This document shows, piece by piece, positions 1 through 8,170 of a stretch of 64,000 nucleotides of DNA (position 1 is the stretch's first letter; every line of letters starts with the position of its first letter). Both the position numbers and the translations under genes were made by a program. The notes under the pieces are model-generated. The model worked only from the letters and a program-made list of their open reading frames with translations, had not been told where the DNA came from and made no database searches. The stretch spans positions 129,877 to 193,876 of the forward strand of contig SVKD01000001.1 in assembly GCA_015068645.1 (NCBI GenBank), read 5' to 3'. The DNA comes from Oscillospiraceae bacterium. GTDB taxonomy: Bacteria; Bacillota; Clostridia; UMGS1840.

Positions 1-1
1 T

Positions 2-916
2 ATCAGTGCCAAATATTCTAAGATAAAATCGTTGAAAGAAAAAAATATAAAGATAAACAAAGTAATAGTAAAATGGGGATTAACCGAAGAAGAAGCTTTT
101 ATGGTTGAATCTGCATTGATGAATATGTACTATTACATTAATAACACAAATATAAACATTGAAAACGCAAAAAGTATACACGACGAAAAAATTCTAACAA
201 ATATTGTAAATGGTCATATGAGCAAGAAAGAAAAGCATAACATTGCACATGAAACCAGGGCAAGAAGCATCGATGAATTTTTGAAAGAATGCGCTATCGA
301 AGATATTCTAATTACAGATATTAATAATTCACACATCATGTTGGTAAATATAAGCAAAACTTATCCTGACTGTAAAGATTTAAATCCTGATGAACAAGAA
401 TTAGCAATTTATGACTGTTCACGTGCCGCATGGAAAATAAGTAAAGACAGAGTTGACAAAATAGAATATGTGTTTGCATTATACAATTCTCAAGTTGTTG
501 GAATTTACCGAGTTGATGAAAATTCTTGGTGTCAACGAAAAAACCTTCCGGAAGGATATGATTTCCCTAAATATCCACTAGCCATCAGAGAACGAGAATG
601 GAAATATACGCAAGCTCTTAAATCAATTAAGTCACTGGAAGAAGCAGAAATTTTCTGCAATAGTACAGACGGATTTAATGTAGAGGATATGTATAGTGTA
701 ATTGGAAATAATTTTGATGATTGGAAAAGCAGATATTGTTTTATGATATCATCTAACTCAATACCTAAAAAAATTGCTGATTTCAAAAATAAACTTTTAT
801 ATTTTCCAACGTCAAATGGCGGGAAGCGAAAAATCGGTCAAAACGACAGATATAATTTTAAAATCAAAAGTATTAACGGAGAAGAAAAAATTGAAATCAA
901 AGAAGTATATGGTTAA
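2..916 (+). CDS. GIY-YIG nuclease-family protein (LEM-3-like/COG3680), 5' end outside window
   Basis: The frame is open to the left edge of the window, so the N-terminal part carrying the GIY-YIG signature is missing; a TTG at 32 is only an internal candidate start. The visible beginning (VKWGLTEEEAFMVESALM) matches the helix that closes the LEM-3-like GIY-YIG fold of COG3680 proteins. The later segment with AAWKISKDRVDKIEYVFALY and VVGIYRVDENSW resembles the conserved C-terminal region of those proteins. The family is a putative single-domain nuclease often carried on mobile or defence-rich DNA; substrate unknown. The C-terminal ~90 residues are not recognised. Family assignment is from memory of motif patterns, not a search. 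Confidence 0.6.
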   Translation: MSAKYSKIKSLKEKNIKINKVIVKWGLTEEEAFMVESALMNMYYYINNTNINIENAKSIHDEKILTNIVNGHMSKKEKHNIAHETRARSIDEFLKECAIEDILITDINNSHIMLVNISKTYPDCKDLNPDEQELAIYDCSRAAWKISKDRVDKIEYVFALYNSQVVGIYRVDENSWCQRKNLPEGYDFPKYPLAIREREWKYTQALKSIKSLEEAEIFCNSTDGFNVEDMYSVIGNNFDDWKSRYCFMISSNSIPKKIADFKNKLLYFPTSNGGKRKIGQNDRYNFKIKSINGEEKIEIKEVYG

Positions 917-971
917 TAGTACAAAAAAATGTACTCCCCCTATGCTAGAATAATCTCAGGAGGTGAGGCAA

Positions 972-1145
972 ATGAACACATATGAAATGAAATGGAAGCC
1001 GACAGGAATTTCTTGGAACTACGGCTTAAAAACTGATATCATCAAGGCTAATTATTTGGAAGAAGCAAAAAAGATGATTGAAGCGCAGGCAAAAATGCTT
1101 GGTGCAACTGGCGTTGAATGGTATGGACAAAGACAAATAGGTTAA
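972..1145 (+). CDS. Small hypothetical protein, 57 aa
   Basis: A 57-residue ORF starting MNTYEMKWKPTG. An in-frame GTG lies at 963, but a strong AGGAGG (958-963) sits 8 nt before the ATG at 972, which decides the start. The protein is amphipathic with one predicted helix (EEAKKMIEAQAKML) and no membrane segment. It stands alone between the GIY-YIG gene and a large inverted repeat that begins at its stop codon. Function unknown. The good ribosome binding site is the main evidence that it is real. Confidence 0.5.
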   Translation: MNTYEMKWKPTGISWNYGLKTDIIKANYLEEAKKMIEAQAKMLGATGVEWYGQRQIG

Positions 1146-1211
1146 CACAATGCTATGCATTTGCGTTGCAGGGAGGGCAGAAAATATCTTTTCTTCCTGC
1201 AGGATGTGTTA
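1143..1211. repeat. Nested inverted repeat (three coaxial stems)
   Basis: Three nested complementary pairs are visible: TAACACA/TGTGTTA (1143-1149 with 1205-1211), TGCAGG/CCTGCA (1167-1172 with 1196-1201) and AGAAAA/TTTTCT (1179-1184 with 1189-1194). There is no T-run directly after the outer stem, so it is not an obvious terminator. It lies between two small genes and could be a structured RNA, a processing site or a protein-binding cruciform. Confidence 0.45.
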
Positions 1212-1247
1212 GGCTTTTAAGCTAAATTGAAAGAATGAGGATATAAA

Positions 1248-1643
1248 ATGAATAACGAATTAAAAAACTTTGAAGGAGAACAGGTTCTTGTTTCTTATTG
1301 GTCGCCTGAATTTATTGAATTTTTCTTTGGTTCGTCATCCATTCGATTAAATAACGATACATGCATATGGAGACTTAAAACCAATAATAAAGTCATCGCA
1401 ACATCTAATGACCTCATGTTCAGTTGTGAAGAGGCAGTATCATCAGTGCTACTTGAAGAAGATGCTTTAATTACAGATGACTTCTTTGATGATGTTTTAA
1501 AAAAATGCAATTCAGCTACAGAAAACACTGTCATTAAAAGCATAGAAGGAATGAACGAAGACTATACCATAGTTTTTTCGAATGGTACATCTTTAGAAAT
1601 CCTTTCATCGCAAAATGGAGAAGCGACTTTATTTGTAAAATAG
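1248..1643 (+). CDS. Hypothetical acidic protein, 131 aa
   Basis: ATG at 1248 follows GAGGATATAAA, an acceptable ribosome binding site. The protein is acidic, has no signal peptide or membrane segment, and looks like a small alpha/beta protein (strands around ACIW-type and YTIVFSNGTSLEIL segments). I recognise no family. Size, acidity and isolated position near element cargo would fit an immunity-type or accessory protein, but no toxin is visible beside it. Confidence 0.5.
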   Translation: MNNELKNFEGEQVLVSYWSPEFIEFFFGSSSIRLNNDTCIWRLKTNNKVIATSNDLMFSCEEAVSSVLLEEDALITDDFFDDVLKKCNSATENTVIKSIEGMNEDYTIVFSNGTSLEILSSQNGEATLFVK

Positions 1644-1705
1644 AATATTTCTTAATTTTCAAGACCGTCTGCAGTTAACCTATTTTCTTGATTGGAGAAT
1701 TTGAT

Positions 1706-2037
1706 ATGATAAAAAAAATAGAATTGCTTCTTTCAAATACTGATTGTATGGAGCTTACAACCGACAATATATCCTTCTGAAAATATGTTTCAAACTCGAC
1801 TATAAGAATATGGCATACCACAAAAAGCTCGGTTGGCCACAGGAAGATTATAGATATTTATATGAATCCAAAAGATACAACCTCGCTCGCGTTTACATAC
1901 ATTATTCCGATGGTTCAACTATGGATTTTGCAAACTTTCCTTGGGAAGACGAGGATAGAATCGGCATTTCCAATGCTCTCGAAACACTAACAAGGCTTCC
2001 TGGCGGGCAAATACTCATTGAAATTCACAAAGCATAA
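1706..2037 (+). pseudogene. Hypothetical gene broken by a frameshift
   Basis: An ATG at 1706 has a good GGAG six bases upstream and encodes MIKKIELLLSNTDCMELTTD and a few more residues before TGA at 1779. A second frame, closed upstream by TGA at 1741-1743, overlaps it and continues to 2037 with ordinary coding character (LDYKNMAYHKKLGWPQEDYR, ending in LPGGQILIEIHKA). The two frames fit one protein with a single-base-scale shift between 1744 and 1778. Alternatively only the downstream part is translated from TTG 1744. Unknown family. Confidence 0.5.
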
Positions 2038-2044
2038 AAAGCAA

Positions 2045-2083
2045 GCGGCTATGGTTTTAATGGACCATAGCCGCCTGTTTTTT
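2045..2083. terminator. Intrinsic terminator (GCGGCTATGGT stem)
   Basis: A perfect 11-bp stem (2045-2055 with 2064-2074), an 8-nt loop and TGTTTTTT (2076-2083). It sits between the rightward frameshifted gene and the end of the leftward lipoprotein gene, so it probably serves the rightward transcript. Confidence 0.85.
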
Positions 2084-2091
2084 GTAATATT

Positions 2092-2580
2092 TTAGTTTTG
2101 TTTTATCAAGCCAAGTAGCTTTTCAGAATCCTCCGGCGAAACAATAATCGAAATCGATTGTCCGGTTTTATCAAATACCGTTACATTACAAAAATTCATA
2201 ACAGTTGAATGTTCAACTCTTTCTACCGCCGTATGCTCTGTAACAGTAACATCATCAATACCACCAACAGAAATAATCTCCACTATATTTTCTTTTCCAA
2301 CCAGCCAACACTTTGCAGGCAGATAAAGGTCTGTAAAGCGATATTCTGTATCATATTTTTCAGCATATGTAAGCCAACCGTCTTCTTTGTTGTTATCTGT
2401 TGTCGTTTTTCGGTCACTTTCCTTAACCGGCTCAACATCTTCTACTGTTTGAACCTCTGTTGCAACCACCGTTTCTTGCGTCGCTGACTTTTCTTCGATA
2501 TGTGATTCAGGTTTTTCTCCTGTACACCCTCCCAATAATAAAACAAGAACAATAATACTGCTGCAAATAAATATTTTCAA
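2092..2580 (-). CDS. Putative lipoprotein, 162 aa
   Basis: The N-terminus has a short positive start, a hydrophobic core and an LLGGC lipobox (Cys about residue 19), so the mature protein is expected to be lipid-anchored outside the cell. A Thr/Glu-rich linker (residues ~22-65) precedes a compact domain with strands VEIISVGGIDDVTVTEHTAVE and CNVTVFDKTGQSISIIVSP. The start is TTG at 2580, with AGGAGTGA overlapping the stop of the upstream DnaB-like gene, indicating a shared transcript. No named family recognised. Confidence 0.65.
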   Translation of the reverse strand: MKIFICSSIIVLVLLLGGCTGEKPESHIEEKSATQETVVATEVQTVEDVEPVKESDRKTTTDNNKEDGWLTYAEKYDTEYRFTDLYLPAKCWLVGKENIVEIISVGGIDDVTVTEHTAVERVEHSTVMNFCNVTVFDKTGQSISIIVSPEDSEKLLGLIKQN

Positions 2581-2586
2581 ACCATT

Positions 2587-3198
2587 TCACTCCTTTTCTG
2601 TTTTTTCAACAATTGTCCCAATCTCTCCACCGCGATTTTTCACGATAATAATTTCTTGTTTGCTTTCTTTCGCCCAATCATAATAATGGTCATTATACAA
2701 AAACATGATACAATCAACATCTTGCAACAGAGTTCTGTAACTTGTATAGCGAAAATCATCTAATCTCGGTCTTTTGTCAATTCTTTTCTCACATTCTCGC
2801 CCAATTTGAGACACAATAATGATCGGAATACCTAACTTTTTTGAAAGTTTCTTCAGTTGAATGCTCGCTACGGCATATATTTCGTCAAAGTTATTTCCTT
2901 CGCAATTCAAAAGCTGAAAACAATCTATCGCTGCAATCTCCGGCTTTGATTCCCACAGAACTTTTTCTATATCCTCTATTGTTCTTATAGTATCATATAC
3001 AGTAATATTTTTATGATTTTCAAGTCCTGCCATAAATTTTTCTCTCTTTGTCTCTAAAGAAAATACCGTAATTTTTTTGTCTTTTTCATCCTTGATAATT
3101 TCTTTTAAAAACATTGTTTTTCTCATTCCCGGTCGTCCGGCAATACAATAGATATACCCTTTTTTAAATTCTCCAATAAAATGTTTAAGTTTTTTCAT
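2587..3198 (-). CDS. DnaB-C-like RecA-fold ATPase with altered Walker A
   Basis: This 203-residue protein corresponds to the RecA-fold half of replicative DnaB helicases without the DnaB N-terminal domain. Visible parts are a P-loop region AGRPGMRKT, a Walker B-like stretch PEIAAIDCFQLL, IIIVSQIGRECEKRIDKRPR (compare the SQLNR...R.DKRP motif of DnaB) and DVDCIMFLYND. In the DnaB consensus GRPGMGKT the residue before Lys is Gly; here it is Arg, so ATP binding may be changed. An AGGAGG site supports the ATG at 3198. It lies directly downstream of the SNF2-type helicase gene. It could be a regulatory relative of DnaB in an integrative element. Confidence 0.7.
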   Translation of the reverse strand: MKKLKHFIGEFKKGYIYCIAGRPGMRKTMFLKEIIKDEKDKKITVFSLETKREKFMAGLENHKNITVYDTIRTIEDIEKVLWESKPEIAAIDCFQLLNCEGNNFDEIYAVASIQLKKLSKKLGIPIIIVSQIGRECEKRIDKRPRLDDFRYTSYRTLLQDVDCIMFLYNDHYYDWAKESKQEIIIVKNRGGEIGTIVEKTEKE

Positions 3199-3235
3199 TG
3201 TTTTCCTCCTTTAATCCTGCAAATTTAAGACTATA

Positions 3236-6200
3236 TTATTCTACCAAATTTCTTATTTTTGCTGTTTCCATTAATTCCTCATACTCTTCCTTACATTTTT
3301 TTAATTTATCATAATGCTCATTTGGGAGAGACAATGATTTTTTTGCCTCGTCACATTCATTCTGTATTTTCTCAATACGTTCCTGTTCTGCTCTGACAGT
3401 TGAACCAAACCTTTTTAAGAAATTGACAATTCTCTTTATATTCCCTTGGGCAGATGAACCCATCTCAACCGAATATTCCACACCACCTCGTTTTAATGAT
3501 ATGAATAATTTATCATTTCTCATCTCTTTGGCAACCACATCAAATCCCAAAAATGACATCAGTACCTTGCCCGAAGGTGCAGCGTTTATAAGTTCTTGCT
3601 TTAATATGTCCTTTGATGCCTTCATTTCTCTTAAATACATATTATTTGTTATACTGCTTAAATACGTTTCATTTTTTAATGTCATAGCCTTTCTTTCTTT
3701 TAACACAGGGATTTCTTGTTCCAGCTCTGATATTCTTTCAGCTAGTTTTCTTCTGTTTTCAGCGTCTTTATTACACAGAATCTGTAGTGTTTTAATTTCA
3801 TTTTCTTTCTCTGCAATCTGCTTCATAATAGGATTACCAAGAGCAAGAGCTTTTACTTCAGCATAACTCAAAACGTTATTGTCGAGGTCCTCAATACTCC
3901 TCTGATATGAACTTCCGCTTAAAAACTGTGATATAAATTTTTGTTTTGTTTCAAGAATCTGCCAGGAATATGAGTCAAAACTTCCTTCTGTTATATACCT
4001 GAATATAAAAATCTCTTCGTTTTCATTGCCTCGTCTTAATATTCTTCCCTCCCTTTGAGTCATATCTGCAGGACGCCACGGAACATCAAGATGGTGTATG
4101 GCTTTTAGCTTTGTCTGTACATTTGTGCCGATTCCAAGCTTGGAAGTTGAGCCAATCAGCACTCTGATTTTTCCGGCATTGACATCATGGAATAATTTCA
4201 GCTTTGTGCTTTCCGTTTTATAATTGTGAATAAATGCAATTTCATTTTTATCTATACCTTTTTCACACAATAATTCTTTGATTTTAGAATAAACATTAAA
4301 TTCACTTGCCTTTGGTACTGAAAAATCACAAAATACAAGTTGAGTACAACCGGGATATGCACGGTATGTATTTAAAACCTGATTACAACACTTCACAAGC
4401 TTTGAATATTGGTCATAAGGCTGAGCTTTGTGAACTAATGTTAAATCCAGTGCCGCCTTGCGTCCGTCTGTGCTTACCTTAAGCATATTATCTTCCTTGG
4501 GGTGAACCTTACGATTTCGTATTTTCTCAGCTCGTTTGCAGATTTTTTTCATATATTTGTCAAGTTCATTGCATTTTTTTACCTGTATATCCGTGTATGC
4601 GGTGTGCAAAGGTATATTATCCGCTAAATCCATAGAATAAAATGTTGCTGCAGAGGAAAACATTTTGGATAGCTCCGGCAGATTGAAAAATTTTGCAAAT
4701 CTGCATACAAAACGATAATTTGAAGCTGTAACATCAACCTCGCAGACCAACTCAGTCTGCGAAAAAGTTTTTACCCAGTTATCAAATTTTTCAAGATTGC
4801 AGGCACACAATGCATTATATTGCAAATACATCTGCATAGTATATACATCGGAAATAGAATTGCAAAGAGGCGTTCCCGTTGCCAAAACAGCGCCGCGACC
4901 GTTATTTAATTTCTGAACACAGCGGACCTTTTGTAACATAGCGTGACAATGTGCGGAACCTAAAGTATTTATACCTCGCAGATTTTTTAGTTTGGTGCGA
5001 ATTGGTATATTTTTAAAATTGTGCGCTTCATCAAGAAAAATTGTATTTATATCTAATGTATCAAATGTAACACACGAGTTTTTTGATATTACTTTTTTTA
5101 ATAAAGATGCTGTTAGTTTTTTGATATACTCTATTTCACGCTGTATGGCACTTCTTTCCCATCGATTTACATATATAGAATAATTTTTTGCACTCACATT
5201 AATTTCATCGATTTTTTCCTGCAGATTACTTGAAAGATATTCCGATGACAACGGTATCTGTTCAAAACAGCTATACGCAATAATAATACCGTCATAATCC
5301 CCGTTTTTCATTTGCATCATAACTTTCTCGCGCATTGCAGGTTTAAACGTTCCCGGTTCAACGGTTAAAATTCTCGCTTTCGGATAAAGAAGTGTAAAAA
5401 TCTTTTCCCATTGTCCTGTAATGTTATTTGGCACAACAAATAAATTTTTTCGTGATATTCCCATTTGACGCATTTTCATAGCAGCAGCAATCATAATATA
5501 TGTTTTTCCTGCACCAACATCAAATGCAAGAAGCGTGTTTGGAGAGGATATAATTCTTTGAATTGCATCTTTCTGATAATCAAACAATTCAACCTCCGGG
5601 TTCATTTCCGGAAATGAAAGTTTACTGCCGTCAAAATTGTCAGTTGTATATCCGGTAAATATTTTATTATAGTTTTCTTCGATTTCCCATATCCTATCTT
5701 CATCCTCCCACACCCATCTTTTGAATTCAGCATTTATAAGCTTTTGCTTTTCTAAAACCGCAATAGTTTCTATTTCATTTAAGGTGCCGTTATTGTTATA
5801 GAGTTTTATTTCCCTGAGATTCAAAATTGATTCAATTATATATAACGCATTTCGACAATTCGTTCCATATTTTGTATCAACATTTGAATTCCTGAAGTGA
5901 TTTTTATTATCTATATGCCATGCGCCTGTAACAGGCTCATATTTGACAAGGTTATAATATTCTCCGTTATTGTTGCCATTTATAATATAATTCACAAAAT
6001 CATTGACTATCTCTTTGCTTATCCATGGCACACCTAAAGAAGCCTCTATATCTTTGTATGTGATGTCGTGGGGAGTTCTGTTTACATCTTGTTTTGCATA
6101 AATTATTTCTTTTTCTTTTTGAATATCCTTAGCAATCTGATAAAGTTCAATCCATTTTTCGAAAGTCAATTGGTCAAAATTTTGTTCAGAAAGTGAGTCA

Positions 6201-6787
6201 ATAATCTCAATAGATGGGATTTCCTGCTTATTATATATCGTGTAGTCCTTTGCATCATACACAGAATAATCACGTTTCATGAGTTCGTTGGCTATTTGTT
6301 TACCAAGAAGTCCCAATTCTACCTTTTTATAAATTTCATCCATTATATATCCTTTATCTTTTTGTGCATACAACGGAAGACAATTCTTTATAAGCAGGTT
6401 TTTCAATTCTATTTTCCATAAAATTGTAAGCTGATTTCTTCTGGACACCTTATTATTTACAGAAGCTTTTTTCACAATTCTTATATCATTGTTGTCGACA
6501 TATATAATGCCCCAGTGTTCAGGTGCTTTAGCTTCGATACTTGCAATATGCTTTTTGCTGACTACAATATAGTTTTTATCAAAAAACTTATCATAGAACG
6601 CTATCTGTCTTTCTAATCTCTGATAATTATCACTATCACTTTTGATTTCAAAACCAATCAATTTATCCGTAACCGCCATAACATCACAAATAGCAGATCC
6701 GATATTTTTTTCCTGATAAATTCTGACTTCTTGATTATTTGCTTTTAAATAAGCAATTAAAATATTACGTATTTCTTTATCTTTCAT
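3236..6787 (-). CDS. sce7726-family N-terminus fused to SNF2-type helicase, 1183 aa
   Basis: Residues ~1-180 (MKDKEIRNILIAYLKAN..., ICDVMAVTDKLIGFEIKSDSDN) match the sce7726 family, whose D...ExK pattern suggests a PD-(D/E)xK nuclease-like fold. From about residue 400 there is a superfamily 2 helicase: FDYQKDAI, Walker A DVGAGKT (~424), DEAH (~586), ATGTPLCNS (~638), and QREGRILRRG motif VI (~915). Two coiled-coil stretches follow. The helicase half resembles the large helicase/methylase proteins of conjugative elements, but no methylase motif is visible. The start at 6787 has AGGGG upstream and agrees with the usual sce7726 N-terminus; an in-frame ATG at 6823 lacks a site. Likely DNA remodelling or restriction by a mobile element. 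Confidence 0.75.
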   Translation of the reverse strand: MKDKEIRNILIAYLKANNQEVRIYQEKNIGSAICDVMAVTDKLIGFEIKSDSDNYQRLERQIAFYDKFFDKNYIVVSKKHIASIEAKAPEHWGIIYVDNNDIRIVKKASVNNKVSRRNQLTILWKIELKNLLIKNCLPLYAQKDKGYIMDEIYKKVELGLLGKQIANELMKRDYSVYDAKDYTIYNKQEIPSIEIIDSLSEQNFDQLTFEKWIELYQIAKDIQKEKEIIYAKQDVNRTPHDITYKDIEASLGVPWISKEIVNDFVNYIINGNNNGEYYNLVKYEPVTGAWHIDNKNHFRNSNVDTKYGTNCRNALYIIESILNLREIKLYNNNGTLNEIETIAVLEKQKLINAEFKRWVWEDEDRIWEIEENYNKIFTGYTTDNFDGSKLSFPEMNPEVELFDYQKDAIQRIISSPNTLLAFDVGAGKTYIMIAAAMKMRQMGISRKNLFVVPNNITGQWEKIFTLLYPKARILTVEPGTFKPAMREKVMMQMKNGDYDGIIIAYSCFEQIPLSSEYLSSNLQEKIDEINVSAKNYSIYVNRWERSAIQREIEYIKKLTASLLKKVISKNSCVTFDTLDINTIFLDEAHNFKNIPIRTKLKNLRGINTLGSAHCHAMLQKVRCVQKLNNGRGAVLATGTPLCNSISDVYTMQMYLQYNALCACNLEKFDNWVKTFSQTELVCEVDVTASNYRFVCRFAKFFNLPELSKMFSSAATFYSMDLADNIPLHTAYTDIQVKKCNELDKYMKKICKRAEKIRNRKVHPKEDNMLKVSTDGRKAALDLTLVHKAQPYDQYSKLVKCCNQVLNTYRAYPGCTQLVFCDFSVPKASEFNVYSKIKELLCEKGIDKNEIAFIHNYKTESTKLKLFHDVNAGKIRVLIGSTSKLGIGTNVQTKLKAIHHLDVPWRPADMTQREGRILRRGNENEEIFIFRYITEGSFDSYSWQILETKQKFISQFLSGSSYQRSIEDLDNNVLSYAEVKALALGNPIMKQIAEKENEIKTLQILCNKDAENRRKLAERISELEQEIPVLKERKAMTLKNETYLSSITNNMYLREMKASKDILKQELINAAPSGKVLMSFLGFDVVAKEMRNDKLFISLKRGGVEYSVEMGSSAQGNIKRIVNFLKRFGSTVRAEQERIEKIQNECDEAKKSLSLPNEHYDKLKKCKEEYEELMETAKIRNLVE

Positions 6788-6896
6788 AACTAAAACCCCT
6801 GTTTTATGAAGTTCTTCCCACATGCGTTTTTCTGTAATCTCTGTTTTATCTTATCTATTGTACAGTTTAAACAAAATATATTTATAATCGCTATAC

Positions 6897-6925
6897 TGTA
6901 TATTTGAACAATAAACATTGTTCAA
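6897..6925 (-). promoter_or_regulatory. Candidate promoter overlapped by a 9-bp dyad (operator)
   Basis: On the minus strand TTGAAC (6925-6920), 17 nt, TATACA (6902-6897) make a plausible promoter for the helicase fusion gene about 110 bp downstream. A perfect dyad TTGAACAAT-4 nt-ATTGTTCAA (6904-6925) covers the -35 and spacer, the usual place for a repressor. No repressor gene is seen in the window's left end. Confidence 0.45.
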
Positions 6926-7014
6926 ACAATCAAATTTACTTTTTTGCTACTACTCTGATCATACCTGTTTGGGACAAAGAAAATAAAATCTCATTTAACA
7001 AATGAATATCTAGC

Positions 7015-7287
7015 CTACCGCAAGTAGCAGCAACCATAATATGAAGTTCCATATGTAAGTTTTTCGATAGTTTGTTTTATTTCAAAATCCTGCAAATCAC
7101 TATTGTCATTATAAAAACTTGTTTTCACAACCCTGTCAGCGATATTAACCTCTTGATAGTCAAAATCTTCATCATCTCTGAAATTCAAAGTTGCTTCGTA
7201 CACTTCCTCGTCCTGCGATTTTTCAAATATAGTCTGATAAATGTTATATATGCCACTCACTTCTTTTCGATATTCATCTAATTTCAT
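7015..7287 (-). CDS. Hypothetical protein, 90 aa
   Basis: Start chosen at MKLDEYRKEVSG (7287); the in-frame ATG at 7308 only adds MCWHGGP. The protein is acidic with a run of Asp/Glu (RDDEDFDYQE) and ends in an aromatic/Cys-rich tail (YGTSYYGCCYLR). No signal peptide. It is downstream of the WG-repeat-like gene on the same strand with a short gap, so probably co-transcribed. Function unknown. Confidence 0.45.
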   Translation of the reverse strand: MKLDEYRKEVSGIYNIYQTIFEKSQDEEVYEATLNFRDDEDFDYQEVNIADRVVKTSFYNDNSDLQDFEIKQTIEKLTYGTSYYGCCYLR

Positions 7288-7334
7288 AGGGCCACCATGC
7301 CAACACATATATTACACACTCCTTTTTTCGTTTT

Positions 7335-8126
7335 TTACCATTCTTCAATTGATATAACATCATCCGCTTTTATATCAGCAATGTTAAATGTCTCTCCCCG
7401 TGGTTTGTCACTGCCTTGATATGTGACCTTCAGTTCAACTTTGATTTCGTTCCAACGTGGCTTGATTATTTTTTTGTTTTTCTCATCAATAGTTCCGATT
7501 TTGCCATTTTCACAGCAAATGTTGACCACATTGACTCCGTTTACAATAATTGGTTTTTGCAGAGAAGGCAAGCTCTTGTGTCTTATATATCCATCAGATG
7601 TTTTTGTTATGTACTCTGCGTGGGTAATGTCATAAAATATTGGATTTTCATTTACCTTGCCGCAGAATACAAAGCAAGGCTTATCAATAAAGTGTTTATT
7701 ACTTTTATCCTCTTGCCATATAATACTTCCATCGCTATAATCTATAATCAGATATGTTTTTTCATCTTCAGCATATAAAAATTTCCCGTCCGAAGATGCA
7801 TCTATAAGCTTTATCCACATCTTTGATGCTTCGGCATAATATACGAGTTCATCTAGTTTGGAAAACAAAAGATTATGCCAATATTCGTCAAGTGTTATGT
7901 ATTCACAGGGCAATGACCAAACTTCATTTAGCTCTTCATCATATTGCACCACCCCAAATTTCCCACCGGATACTAAAACAAATAGATTATCGCCGTAAGA
8001 AAAGATATTTTCATATCCTTCTTTTAAGGTTTTACCATTTAATCTAAGGCTATATAAATTTTCCTTTTTTTCGATTTCAAATCTACCTGATCTGTTGTTG
8101 CTGTAAAATTCACTTATTTTAAACAT
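7335..8126 (-). CDS. WG-repeat-like beta-rich protein, 263 aa
   Basis: The sequence is built of short beta-strand units such as GKFGVVQYDEELNEVW, GKFLYAEDEKTYLIIDYSDG and GKIGTIDEKNKKIIKPRW, the pattern seen in WG-repeat proteins (a G-K-x-G-x-I/V-D...G-K-I-I-x-P cycle). A strong AGGAGGTAGAGAA site precedes ATG 8126. No signal peptide, so likely cytoplasmic. It follows the AAA ATPase gene by 45 bp on the same strand. WG-repeat proteins often act as binding scaffolds in contact-dependent or mobile-element systems; the specific role is unknown. Confidence 0.5.
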   Translation of the reverse strand: MFKISEFYSNNRSGRFEIEKKENLYSLRLNGKTLKEGYENIFSYGDNLFVLVSGGKFGVVQYDEELNEVWSLPCEYITLDEYWHNLLFSKLDELVYYAEASKMWIKLIDASSDGKFLYAEDEKTYLIIDYSDGSIIWQEDKSNKHFIDKPCFVFCGKVNENPIFYDITHAEYITKTSDGYIRHKSLPSLQKPIIVNGVNVVNICCENGKIGTIDEKNKKIIKPRWNEIKVELKVTYQGSDKPRGETFNIADIKADDVISIEEW

Positions 8127-8170
8127 TTCTCTACCTCCTAAATATTTTTTAATTATTCTTTCCGTTCATA

